A DNA stretch of 64,000 bases, from the NCBI RefSeq assembly GCF_048541835.1, contig NZ_JBLEOY010000001.1, positions 558,001 through 622,000 of the forward strand, in the 5' to 3' direction. This DNA is from QIJE01 sp048541835 (GTDB lineage Bacteria; SZUA-79; Acidulodesulfobacterales; Acidulodesulfobacteraceae). The notes under the pieces were generated by a model, which saw nothing but the letters and a program-made list of their open reading frames with translations, was not told where the DNA came from and searched no databases. Made by a program: the position numbers and the translations under genes. Below, in pieces: positions 54,210-62,454 of the stretch. Each line of letters opens with the position of its first letter. Position 1 is the stretch's first letter.

Positions 54210-56126
54210 TCAGCTTTCCTCTTCGAACTTCACGAGCATAAGAAAATAACACCTCATACACCTTGTGGCTTCATAAATAACATCATCGCTCGTTAAACCC
54301 TTATCAACCTCTTTAAAATTGTCGATACGGGTTTCAACCGGCTCTTCCACCTGTTTAGCCGCAGGGTTTCCGTTTGGAAAATCGGTATAATCTATTACTT
54401 CTTTCTTGTCATAAACGCCTATTTCTTCAAATAGGTATTCAAAGAGACAATCGTCGGTCGGCTCAAAGGTACCCGTTCTTATATATTGGTCCATCCTTCT
54501 TGCGGCATTTTTACCGTCACGATTCGAATCGACTATGCTGAGCGGACCGGTAAGAATATCTCCGCCGACAAATACCCCCGGCATATCCGTCATATGGGTA
54601 AATTTATCGGCCACTATAATTCTATCCCTATTTGCCGTTTTAATTTGCGGTAAATCCTTTAAAAAATCAAGGTCGGGGACTTGTCCTACCGCCATAATAA
54701 ATGAATCGCATTCCATGTCGAAATTTGTACCCGGCATCTCAATCGGGCTTCTACGACCGCTTTTATCAATACTTCCAAGCTTTATTCTTATGCATTCTAC
54801 ACCCTTTACTGCTCCGTTCTCTTGAATAATGCTTACGGGGTTAGTTAAAAAATCAAATCTTACCCCCTCCTTGACAGCGGTGTCTATTTCGTAAAGCGCT
54901 GCAGGCATTTGCTCTTTAGACCTCCTATACACGACTACAACTTCTTTGCATCCCAATCTTATTGCCGTCCTGCAACAATCCACGGCAACATTACCTCCGC
55001 CTTCTATTATAACTTTATTTCCGATATCTATTTTATTTCCAAGCGCAACGTCTCGCAAAAACTTAACCCCGTCATAAAAACCTTTAAGATCGTCGTCTGA
55101 TCCGGGTAAACCTATATTTTGCCCCCTGTGAGCGCCTACCGCAATAAAAACGGTTTTAAAATCCTGTTCAAAAAGATCCTGTATGGTAAAATCCGTTCCG
55201 AGTCTTTGATTCAATTTATAGTCTATTCCCGTGGAAAGGGTATATCCGATCTCCTTGTCTAAAAACTCTTGCGGCAATCTGTACTTTGGAATACCCACTG
55301 TCATCATTCCGCCCAAAACAGGTAATGCCTCAAATATTACCGGCTTGTATCCCATTAAGCGTAAATAATAAGCGCAACTCAAACCGGCCGGACCAGAGCC
55401 TATAATAGCTACCTTAATTCCATTACTTTTGATTGCAAACTTTGGTTTAATATCGGAATAAAATACGCTATCGGCGGCAAATCTTCTAATTAAACATATT
55501 TGAATGGTCCCGTCGACGTTTGCCCTGCGACAATTATCCTGACAGGGATGAAAACATGTCCTTCCTAAAATTCCGGGTAACGGGGTGCTTCTCCTTGCGG
55601 ATTCAAGGGCGTCCTCAAACCTGCCGTCCCTGACCCTTTCAATCCAATCCGGAATATCAAGCTTAGACGGGCAACCGTTAATACAAGGAGCAGTCGAATG
55701 GGCTATGTAATTCCCCCTCGGTATGAATTCTTTGCTTATTATTGCGTTTTCAAAATCTTGTTTGAAATCGTCGATCAGTTCGGTAACGGCAAGCGGACCC
55801 ATATTGCCCACGGTGCATTTAGAGGAGGACAAAATCCAATCGCATTGATTTCTTAATCTATCTAAATCTTTTAAGATAGCTTGCCCGTTGCATATATGTT
55901 CTAAAATATCCGAAGCAACCGAAGTTCCAATCATACATGGGGTACAAACGCCACAGGAAAGTTTTTGAAGTTCCTGCATATAGCATCTTGCCAGGTCGAC
56001 TTTATTATCCCTGTCGTCAAGCAAAACCACGCCTTTCCAATTAAGTATAGAAGATATATCGGCATGACCGGATTTCTTAAAGTACGAAACGTCTAACTTT
56101 GAACCGATTTTATCTATGATTTTCAT
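54210..56126 (-). CDS. NuoF C-terminal domain fused to GltD-like NAD(P)H oxidoreductase
   Basis: 638 residues in the nuoF position of the operon. Residues about 45-130 match the C-terminal helical part of NuoF and bind cluster N3 through C58, C61, C64 ('SCGVCTPCMIG') and C104, spaced as usual. The NuoF FMN/NADH domain (GRGGAGFP-type) and SLBB are absent. From about residue 145 the protein is GltD-like: Cys set C148/C152 and C191/C195/C199, FAD motif 243-248 (GSGPAG), NAD(P)H motif 376-383 (GGGNVAVD) with R401-R402 that may favour NADPH, and a C-terminal CMRC (C623, C626). The gene begins 12 bases after nuoD, leaving no space for lost parts. It probably oxidises NAD(P)H and hands electrons to NuoG via N3; this is inferred. 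Confidence 0.9.
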   Translation of the reverse strand: MKIIDKIGSKLDVSYFKKSGHADISSILNWKGVVLLDDRDNKVDLARCYMQELQKLSCGVCTPCMIGTSVASDILEHICNGQAILKDLDRLRNQCDWILSSSKCTVGNMGPLAVTELIDDFKQDFENAIISKEFIPRGNYIAHSTAPCINGCPSKLDIPDWIERVRDGRFEDALESARRSTPLPGILGRTCFHPCQDNCRRANVDGTIQICLIRRFAADSVFYSDIKPKFAIKSNGIKVAIIGSGPAGLSCAYYLRLMGYKPVIFEALPVLGGMMTVGIPKYRLPQEFLDKEIGYTLSTGIDYKLNQRLGTDFTIQDLFEQDFKTVFIAVGAHRGQNIGLPGSDDDLKGFYDGVKFLRDVALGNKIDIGNKVIIEGGGNVAVDCCRTAIRLGCKEVVVVYRRSKEQMPAALYEIDTAVKEGVRFDFLTNPVSIIQENGAVKGVECIRIKLGSIDKSGRRSPIEMPGTNFDMECDSFIMAVGQVPDLDFLKDLPQIKTANRDRIIVADKFTHMTDMPGVFVGGDILTGPLSIVDSNRDGKNAARRMDQYIRTGTFEPTDDCLFEYLFEEIGVYDKKEVIDYTDFPNGNPAAKQVEEPVETRIDNFKEVDKGLTSDDVIYEATRCMRCYFLMLVKFEEES

Positions 56127-56138
56127 GTCGTCCCCTCA

Positions 56139-57338
56139 TTATCTGTCCACTTCTCCTAATAATATATCGACACTACCCATAATGGCGATCAAATCCGCCA
56201 ATAAATGCCCTTTAGTCATTTCATTCAGGGCGCTTACGTTGCAAAAAGATGGCGGCCTTACTCTCATGCGGTAAGGAAACGCCGTGCCGTCAGACACCAA
56301 ATAAAACCCCAATTCTCCTCTGGGATTTTCTATAGATTGATATGCCTCTCCTTTCGGCGGTTTTATTCCTTCCATGCCATATTTGAAAAGCGATATCATG
56401 CCTTCCATTGTAGTCAACGCTCTTTTTTTAGGGGGTATAACATATTGCGGGTATTCGTCATAGCTTAAGTACTCTCCTTCCGGAATATTTTCTACAGCCT
56501 GACTTATTATCTTGAGGCTTTGCCTCATCTCTTCTACTCTAATCCAGTATCTATCGTAAACATCTCCGCTATCACCTAAGGGAACGTCAAAATCAAAATC
56601 TTCATAACTTGAATAGGGATTCGCCTTCCTTACGTCGTAGTCCACTCCGCTGCCCCTGAGAGACGGCCCGGTTAATGCAAAATTTATCGCATCTTCTGCA
56701 GAGATTATTCCCAAATTTTTGGTTCTTTCCAACCAGATTTTATTTTTTGTAAGCAATGATTCATATTCGTCGACCTTCTCTGGGAAAATTTTAATAAAAT
56801 CTCTTATCTTTTCTATATGATCCTTGTGAATATCCATTGCAAGACCGCCGACACGGTAAAATGAAGGCGTCATCCTCGCTCCGGTAATAGCTTCTATTAT
56901 ATCTAATATTAATTCTCTTTCACGAAAACAGTATAAAAACTCCGTTAATGCACCTATATCCACTGCATGAGTAGCAAGCCACACGAGATGAGAGCTGATT
57001 CTTGTAAACTCCGCCAGAATCACCCTGACATACTCCGCCCTTTTAGGCGCCTTGACTCCGCAAAGTTTTTCAGCCGCAAGGATATAACCAAGATTATTGG
57101 AGGCAGCGGAAACATAATCCATTCTATCCGTAATGGTCTCTGCCTGGTGATAGGTTTTAAACTCCGCGCACTTTTCCATGCTTGTATGTAAATAACCTAT
57201 TATGGGTTCTGCGTGAACTACGGTTTCACCGTCTAATTGGACTAAAACCCTCAAAACACCGTGAGTAGCCGGATGCGAAGGTCCTATATTCAGCGGAAAT
57301 TTACCTACATCTATCAAAAAATCTTTATATTCAATCAT
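56139..57338 (-). CDS. nuoD: NADH-quinone oxidoreductase subunit D
   Basis: The 49-kDa-type subunit at the quinone site, 399 residues, separate from NuoC. 'FPLNIGPSHPATHGVLRVLVQLDGE' with the quinone-site His, 'ETITDRMDYVSAASNN' with the quinone-site Tyr, and 'PKGEAYQSIENPRGELGFYLVSDG' are all conserved. No good ribosome site is seen; a strong hairpin (57348-57372) precedes the start. Confidence 0.98.
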   Translation of the reverse strand: MIEYKDFLIDVGKFPLNIGPSHPATHGVLRVLVQLDGETVVHAEPIIGYLHTSMEKCAEFKTYHQAETITDRMDYVSAASNNLGYILAAEKLCGVKAPKRAEYVRVILAEFTRISSHLVWLATHAVDIGALTEFLYCFRERELILDIIEAITGARMTPSFYRVGGLAMDIHKDHIEKIRDFIKIFPEKVDEYESLLTKNKIWLERTKNLGIISAEDAINFALTGPSLRGSGVDYDVRKANPYSSYEDFDFDVPLGDSGDVYDRYWIRVEEMRQSLKIISQAVENIPEGEYLSYDEYPQYVIPPKKRALTTMEGMISLFKYGMEGIKPPKGEAYQSIENPRGELGFYLVSDGTAFPYRMRVRPPSFCNVSALNEMTKGHLLADLIAIMGSVDILLGEVDR

Positions 57339-57347
57339 GTCATTTAG

Positions 57348-57372
57348 AAAACGTTCTAAATTAGAACGTTTT
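57348..57372. repeat. 25-base palindrome between nuoC and nuoD
   Basis: Perfect 10-base arms AAAACGTTCT / AGAACGTTTT around 5 bases, ending 10 bases before the nuoD start codon. It can form an RNA hairpin next to, or in place of, the ribosome site, or act as a DNA operator. The palindrome is seen directly; its role is unknown. Confidence 0.75.
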
Positions 57373-57384
57373 AATTAGAAATTA

Positions 57385-57900
57385 TTATATTCTTTCTAAC
57401 TCGACATATCCCGGCGCATCGAACTCGATATCTCTTGGTTCCGGTCTTTTTCTTAAAGGATAATCCTTAAGAAGGGGGTGTCCCTCCCAGTCATCGGGAT
57501 TCAATATCCTTTTTAGGTCGGGGTGTCCCTTAAATTTTAGCCCGAACATATCGTAAACTTCTCTTTCAAACCAGTTTGCCGCATTATAAAGCGGAGTAAG
57601 ACTCGGATATTCCGCTTCGTCAATTCCGCTCCTAACCTTAATAAAAATTCTAAAGTTATTTTTTACGGAATAAAAATTATAATCTACCTCTATTCTCTCG
57701 GATCTTTTTGGATAATCTACAGCAAACAAATCGCTCAGCATATCAAACGATAGTCTGGAATCGGTTTTTAGAAAGTCTGCCATTTCAAGTAAACCTTCCT
57801 TTTTGATTAATATATGAACATCACCACACTGAACGTCAGTCGAAACAATCAGCCCGGATTTTGATTCCTTTATGACAGTTAATGCAAACATAATATCCAT
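57385..57900 (-). CDS. nuoC: NADH-quinone oxidoreductase subunit C
   Basis: The 30-kDa-type subunit, 171 residues. 'YPSLTPLYNAANWFEREVYDMFGLKFKGHPDLKRILNPDDWEGHPLLKDYPLRKR' contains the whole family signature. It is not fused to NuoD. It follows nuoB by 68 bases. Confidence 0.97.
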   Translation of the reverse strand: MDIMFALTVIKESKSGLIVSTDVQCGDVHILIKKEGLLEMADFLKTDSRLSFDMLSDLFAVDYPKRSERIEVDYNFYSVKNNFRIFIKVRSGIDEAEYPSLTPLYNAANWFEREVYDMFGLKFKGHPDLKRILNPDDWEGHPLLKDYPLRKRPEPRDIEFDAPGYVELERI

Positions 57901-57968
57901 TTTAGTGGTTAAAATTCTACCTAATTATTTTTAATGCTAGGTCGTTTGTAATATAATTAATTATTTTT

Positions 57969-58463
57969 TTATTTTAAAACATTGGGAGGCGCTTCTTTTT
58001 TTATCGTTCCCTTTCCAATCTTTTCCTGAAGTTTAACTATACCATATATTAATGACTCAGGTCTTGGAGGACAGCCGGGAATATAAATATCGACCGGAAT
58101 AATCTTGTCGACGCCTTGTACTATGCTATATACATTAAAAAGTCCGCCGGAACAGGCACAATCACCCATGGCTATTACCCATTTAGGATTAGGCATCTGG
58201 TCGTAAATTCTTTTTACCATGGGTGCCATCTTGTATGCTACTCTTCCCGATACTATAATTAAATCCGCCTGTCGCGGACTTGACCGGAATATTAACCCCA
58301 ACCGATCGAAATCATATCTCGAAGAAGCGGTAGCCATCATTTCGATAGCGCAACAAGCAAGACCAAACGTAGCCGGCCATATAGACCACTTTCTTCCCCA
58401 TGAAACAATCTTATCCATGGATGCCGTAATAATATTATCGCCTAAATGTTCTTCTATTCCCAT
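57969..58463 (-). CDS. nuoB: NADH-quinone oxidoreductase subunit B
   Basis: Holds the terminal cluster N2, 164 residues. The ligands are C37-C38 ('GLACCAIEMM'), C102 ('GDCACSGG') and C131 ('IPGCPPRPE'), the normal tandem-Cys arrangement. 'RYDFDRLGLIFRSSPRQADLIIVSG' is also conserved. It overlaps nuoA by 10 bases. Confidence 0.98.
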   Translation of the reverse strand: MGIEEHLGDNIITASMDKIVSWGRKWSIWPATFGLACCAIEMMATASSRYDFDRLGLIFRSSPRQADLIIVSGRVAYKMAPMVKRIYDQMPNPKWVIAMGDCACSGGLFNVYSIVQGVDKIIPVDIYIPGCPPRPESLIYGIVKLQEKIGKGTIKKEAPPNVLK

Positions 58464-58807
58464 TTGAGTGCACCCTTAAGCCATACATAAAGTAAACCCA
58501 TAACTAATATCACGATAAACAGAAACATTTCTATAAAACCGAAAAAACCTAATTTAATAAAAATGACCGCCCATGGAAATAAAAAAACGGCTTCAATATC
58601 AAAAAGAAGAAAAAATATGGCTATAAGATAAAACTTGACGTCAAACCTCACATGCGGCTCGCCGGTAGGTTCCACTCCGCACTCATAAGACTTTAACTTC
58701 CCCTTTTCATATGTTTTTTTGCCGATAAAATTAGATATCATAATCGTGCAAACAGCAAACAATATGACCAATACGAGCATTATGAGTATGGGTAAGAAAG
58801 AATTCAA
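58454..58807 (-). CDS. nuoA: NADH-quinone oxidoreductase subunit A
   Basis: 117 residues, three helices. 'KLKSYECGVEPTGEPHVRFDVKFYLIAIFFLLFDIEAVFLFPWAVIF' is the NuoA signature, with the mobile loop Cys. The start is TTG at 58807, with GGAGAGG seven bases upstream. First gene of the nuo operon. Confidence 0.97.
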   Translation of the reverse strand: MNSFLPILIMLVLVILFAVCTIMISNFIGKKTYEKGKLKSYECGVEPTGEPHVRFDVKFYLIAIFFLLFDIEAVFLFPWAVIFIKLGFFGFIEMFLFIVILVMGLLYVWLKGALKWE

Positions 58808-58854
58808 ACGGCCTCTCCTTTATTACTTACGTTTTACATATATCTACTTTGACT

Positions 58855-58883
58855 ATAGTAACACACAAAACCCATTTAATCAA
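58855..58883 (-). promoter_or_regulatory. Promoter of the nuo operon
   Basis: On the minus strand TTGATT (58878-58883) and TACTAT (58855-58860) are 17 bases apart, about 48 bases upstream of the nuoA TTG. It lies in the 84-base gap after the pepA stop. A good sigma70-type match. Confidence 0.65.
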
Positions 58884-58891
58884 AGAAAAAA

Positions 58892-60442
58892 TTAAATCTT
58901 GTGCTGAATCAAATAATACAATAACGTTCTCACCCCAACACCGGTAGCCCCTTTGGGGTTATAAGAAAATCCGGCCTTTGTGAAAGACGGACCCGCTATA
59001 TCAATATGACACCATTTGATTTTATCTGATACGAATTCTTCCAAGAACATACCCGCCGTCATAGCTCCACCATATTTACCCCCTAAATTTTTTATATCGG
59101 CTACCGAACTTAAAAGTTTTTCTCTCATATCATCGTCAAAAGGCAACTCCCACATTTTTTCACCGGAGATTTGGCTTGTAGATATGATGTTGCCGATAAG
59201 TTCTTTATCGTTGCCCATAACACCGGACGTATATTCTCCGAGCGCCACTACACAGGCTCCGGTTAGCGTCGCAAGGTCAATAATTTCATCTGCCCCGATA
59301 TTTGAAGCAAAGGACAATGCATCTGCCAAGGTCAGTCTGCCCTCGGCATCCGTATTCTCAATCTCTACGGTCTTCCCGCTGAGGGTTTTAACGATATCGT
59401 CCGGCCTCTGAGCGCCGCCATCCGGCATGTTTTCACAGGCGGCTATAATGCCGTGAATTTCTAAATTTACGTCGAAATCATCAATGTATTTCATTATGCC
59501 GAGCACGGCACATGCCCCTGATTTATCAGATTTCATTGTCGTCATAAAATCGGAGGGCTTGAGCGATAAACCGCCGCTATCAAAGGTTACACCCTTACCG
59601 ACTAGTATAACCCTTTTAATTTTAGTATTTTTTGATTTATTTTCAGGCTTATAAACCAGGTGAATAAACCTCGAAGGATTTTTAGACCCCTGCCCTACCC
59701 CATAAAAAGCGTTCATTCCCTTCTTTATTATCTCTTCTTCGTCAAATATTTCACATTCCATATTTTTCCGTTCCGCTATTTCTTCGGCAATATTTGCCAA
59801 ATATGCGGGCGTAACGACATTTCCGGGTTCATTTGCCAGATCTCTCGTAAAATTAGCCGCAAGAGATGTTTTCTGTCCGAAATCTAAACCGTCTTTGGCG
59901 GAATATACCAATTCTTCGGTTATTTTGAGACCGCTAAAGTACACCCTTACGACCTTCGGATCGGTAATTTTATTATTATTTTTTTCGTTATCTTTAGTCA
60001 TATATTTTTTAAATTTATACAGACCCAGTTCGACACCCTCCGCAACAGCCGCTGACAGATAAAATAAACCGCTTTTTGTATAATATTCTCTGGATAATTC
60101 CGGAATTATCAATATTATTTCTTTGGTCCTATTGGTTTCGGAAATTTTCGAAGAGATTGAAGCGAAATATCTAATGGAATCGTAATTAAACTTACCTTTT
60201 TTACCTACCCCGCAGACAGTGGAATAAACCGGATATTCGATAATCGTACTCTTGCCTTTTTTTGCCTTAAAATTAATCCGTTTCAACCTTTTGTATATAA
60301 AATCGAACTCTTTAAGGTTTTTGTCTTGCAAAAAACGGCCTTCATCTCCCTCAAAAATTCCAAATGCAAAAATACTCTCTAATTTGCCATCTCCTTTTTC
60401 TTTCAATATATCTTTCAAAGAATCTAAAATTTTAAATTCCAA
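58892..60442 (-). CDS. pepA: Leucyl aminopeptidase (M17)
   Basis: A cytosolic hexameric metallo-aminopeptidase, 516 residues. The M17 signature 'NTDAEGRLTLADAL', the first metal-site region 'LVGKGVTFDSGGLSLKPSDFMTTMKSDKSGACAVLG' and 'DLATLTGACVVALGEYTSGVMGN' are complete. The N-terminal macro-like domain is divergent. Start TTG at 60442 with AAAGGGGG seven to eight bases upstream. It follows acs by 67 bases. Confidence 0.96.
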   Translation of the reverse strand: MEFKILDSLKDILKEKGDGKLESIFAFGIFEGDEGRFLQDKNLKEFDFIYKRLKRINFKAKKGKSTIIEYPVYSTVCGVGKKGKFNYDSIRYFASISSKISETNRTKEIILIIPELSREYYTKSGLFYLSAAVAEGVELGLYKFKKYMTKDNEKNNNKITDPKVVRVYFSGLKITEELVYSAKDGLDFGQKTSLAANFTRDLANEPGNVVTPAYLANIAEEIAERKNMECEIFDEEEIIKKGMNAFYGVGQGSKNPSRFIHLVYKPENKSKNTKIKRVILVGKGVTFDSGGLSLKPSDFMTTMKSDKSGACAVLGIMKYIDDFDVNLEIHGIIAACENMPDGGAQRPDDIVKTLSGKTVEIENTDAEGRLTLADALSFASNIGADEIIDLATLTGACVVALGEYTSGVMGNDKELIGNIISTSQISGEKMWELPFDDDMREKLLSSVADIKNLGGKYGGAMTAGMFLEEFVSDKIKWCHIDIAGPSFTKAGFSYNPKGATGVGVRTLLYYLIQHKI

Positions 60443-60509
60443 CTTTAAGCCCCCTTTATTATTTTGTTATGTTTGTATAGGTGCCTAAATCAAGCGCCTA
60501 AAATTTTGA

Positions 60510-62414
60510 TTAGTCTTCTTCTATGGTCGAAATATCACCCTCGTCTATGCCTATATCCCGCGCCTTTAAAACTCTTCTCATAATTTTTCCGCTCCTGGTC
60601 TTCGGCAAAGAATCGACAAATTCTATCTCATCCGGCTTAGCTATGGGGCCTAACGTCTTGCCGACATTAGACCTAATATCGTCCATCAGCGTATCACTCT
60701 TCTCTATATTAGGCTTTAAAACCACAAACGCCTTTATAGAATTTCCCTTAATATCGTGGGGTTTTCCTATAACGGCAGACTCCGCAACCGCTTCATGTGT
60801 AATTATCGCGCTTTCTATTTCCGCTGTTCCCAACCTGTATCCTGAAACCTTGATGACATCGTCTATCCTTCCCATAACATAAAAATATCCGTCTTTATCG
60901 CGTTTCGCGGCATCTCCCGCCAGATAAACGTCGTTAAATTTAGAAAAATACGTTTTTTTATATCTATCCTCATCCTTATAGATAGTCCTCATCATTGCAG
61001 GCCAAGGCTTCTTAATGACGAGATATCCCCCTTTGCCCGCCTCTACGCTTTTACCGCTCTCGTCAAAAATATCGGCATCTATACCGAAAAACGGTTTTCC
61101 GCATGAACCCGGCTTTAAGGGCAATGATGGAACCGGGGTTATCAAAAACATGCCGGATTCCGTCTGCCACCATGTATCCATTATAGGACATCTTTCCTTG
61201 CCTATATGCTTGTGATACCAACGCCAAACCTCCGGATTTATCGGCTCTCCGACACTGCCGAGAATTTTAAGGGAACTTAAGTTATGTCTATTCGGCCAGT
61301 TTTCGCCAAATCTCATAATGCCCCTAATTGCCGTCGGCGATGTGTAAAAGATATTGACGCCGTGTTTCTCGACGATTTTCCACCATCTATCCGGATAAGG
61401 ATAGTATGGTGAACCCTCTACCATAACAGTCGTCGCCCCGTTTATTAACGGCCCGTATATGATATAGGAATGACCCGTTATCCACCCCGGGTCTGCGGCG
61501 CACCAATATGTATCGTTATCATTTATGTTGAATACATATTTTGACGTTATATATGTCCCGACGGAATATCCGCCATGGACATGCAGGATCCCCTTGGGCT
61601 TTCCGGTAGTTCCCGAAGTATACAGTATAAACAAAGGATCTTCGGAATCCATCTCTTCGGTTTTCAGATAAGTATTGGCTATAGGCAGTTTCATAAGTTC
61701 GTCGTAGTAAAAATCCCTTGACGTATCTATCGCAACCTCTTTCCCCGTCCTCCTTACGACAATGACGGTCTGAACGACAGGGGTCTTCGTAAGGGCTTCA
61801 TCCGCTATTTTTTTAAGCTCAATAACCTTACCCCCCCTATATGCGCCGTCGGCAGTAATAAGCAGTTTGCTCTGAGCATCCGATATTCTGTCTCTCAACG
61901 CAAAAGCGGAAAAACCGGCATATACTACGCTATGAATTGCCCCTATCTTTGCACATGCAAGCATACTTATGGCAATTTCAGGTATATTCGGCAAATATAT
62001 AGTAACCGTATCCCCTTTTTTTACACCGAAACTTTTAAGAACATTTGCGAACTTATTCACCTCTTTGTAAAGAGAAAAATAGGTATAAACCCTCTCGCAA
62101 CCGTCTTCACCTTCCCAGATTAGCGCAAGCTTATTTTTGCGAAACGTCGTTACGTGCCTATCCAATGCATTATAAACAATATTGGTCTTGCCGCCGGTAA
62201 ACCACTTATAAAAAGGCGGATCGGATGCATCTAAAACCTTGTCGTAATGCCTAAACCAATTCAGCTGTTTTGCTATTTCATCCCAGAACTTTTCGTTTTC
62301 TTTTATGGAATATTCATAGAGCCTGTCGTAATTATCCACATAGCTGTTTTTTACGGTTTCCTTAGATGGCTTATAAACTTCCTTTTCATACGTCAAGCTG
62401 TCGAAAGTTTCCAA
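60510..62414 (-). CDS. acs: Acetyl-CoA synthetase (AMP-forming)
   Basis: Activates acetate to acetyl-CoA through acetyl-AMP. About 634 residues: 'LFILYTSGTTGKPKGILHVHGGY' (P-loop), 'WCAADPGWITGHSYIIYGPL', 'DTWWQTESGM', 'GDAAKRDKDGYFYVMGRIDDVIKVSGYRLGTAEIE' and the acetylation site Lys in 'PKTRSGKIMRR'. The frame can begin at GTG 62423, but that codon abuts the AAAAGGGG ribosome site; TTG 62414 has a spacing of eight and is preferred. Confidence 0.95.
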   Translation of the reverse strand: METFDSLTYEKEVYKPSKETVKNSYVDNYDRLYEYSIKENEKFWDEIAKQLNWFRHYDKVLDASDPPFYKWFTGGKTNIVYNALDRHVTTFRKNKLALIWEGEDGCERVYTYFSLYKEVNKFANVLKSFGVKKGDTVTIYLPNIPEIAISMLACAKIGAIHSVVYAGFSAFALRDRISDAQSKLLITADGAYRGGKVIELKKIADEALTKTPVVQTVIVVRRTGKEVAIDTSRDFYYDELMKLPIANTYLKTEEMDSEDPLFILYTSGTTGKPKGILHVHGGYSVGTYITSKYVFNINDNDTYWCAADPGWITGHSYIIYGPLINGATTVMVEGSPYYPYPDRWWKIVEKHGVNIFYTSPTAIRGIMRFGENWPNRHNLSSLKILGSVGEPINPEVWRWYHKHIGKERCPIMDTWWQTESGMFLITPVPSLPLKPGSCGKPFFGIDADIFDESGKSVEAGKGGYLVIKKPWPAMMRTIYKDEDRYKKTYFSKFNDVYLAGDAAKRDKDGYFYVMGRIDDVIKVSGYRLGTAEIESAIITHEAVAESAVIGKPHDIKGNSIKAFVVLKPNIEKSDTLMDDIRSNVGKTLGPIAKPDEIEFVDSLPKTRSGKIMRRVLKARDIGIDEGDISTIEED

Positions 62415-62454
62415 GTAGCTCACCCCCTTTTGATTAATTGCTTAGATCTAATAG

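Noticed and set aside
56127..56138. Frameshift or deletion that removed nuoE and the front of nuoF
   Set aside because: The gap to nuoD is only 12 bases and the fusion gene has its own start and an intact frame; a recent deletion would leave remnants.
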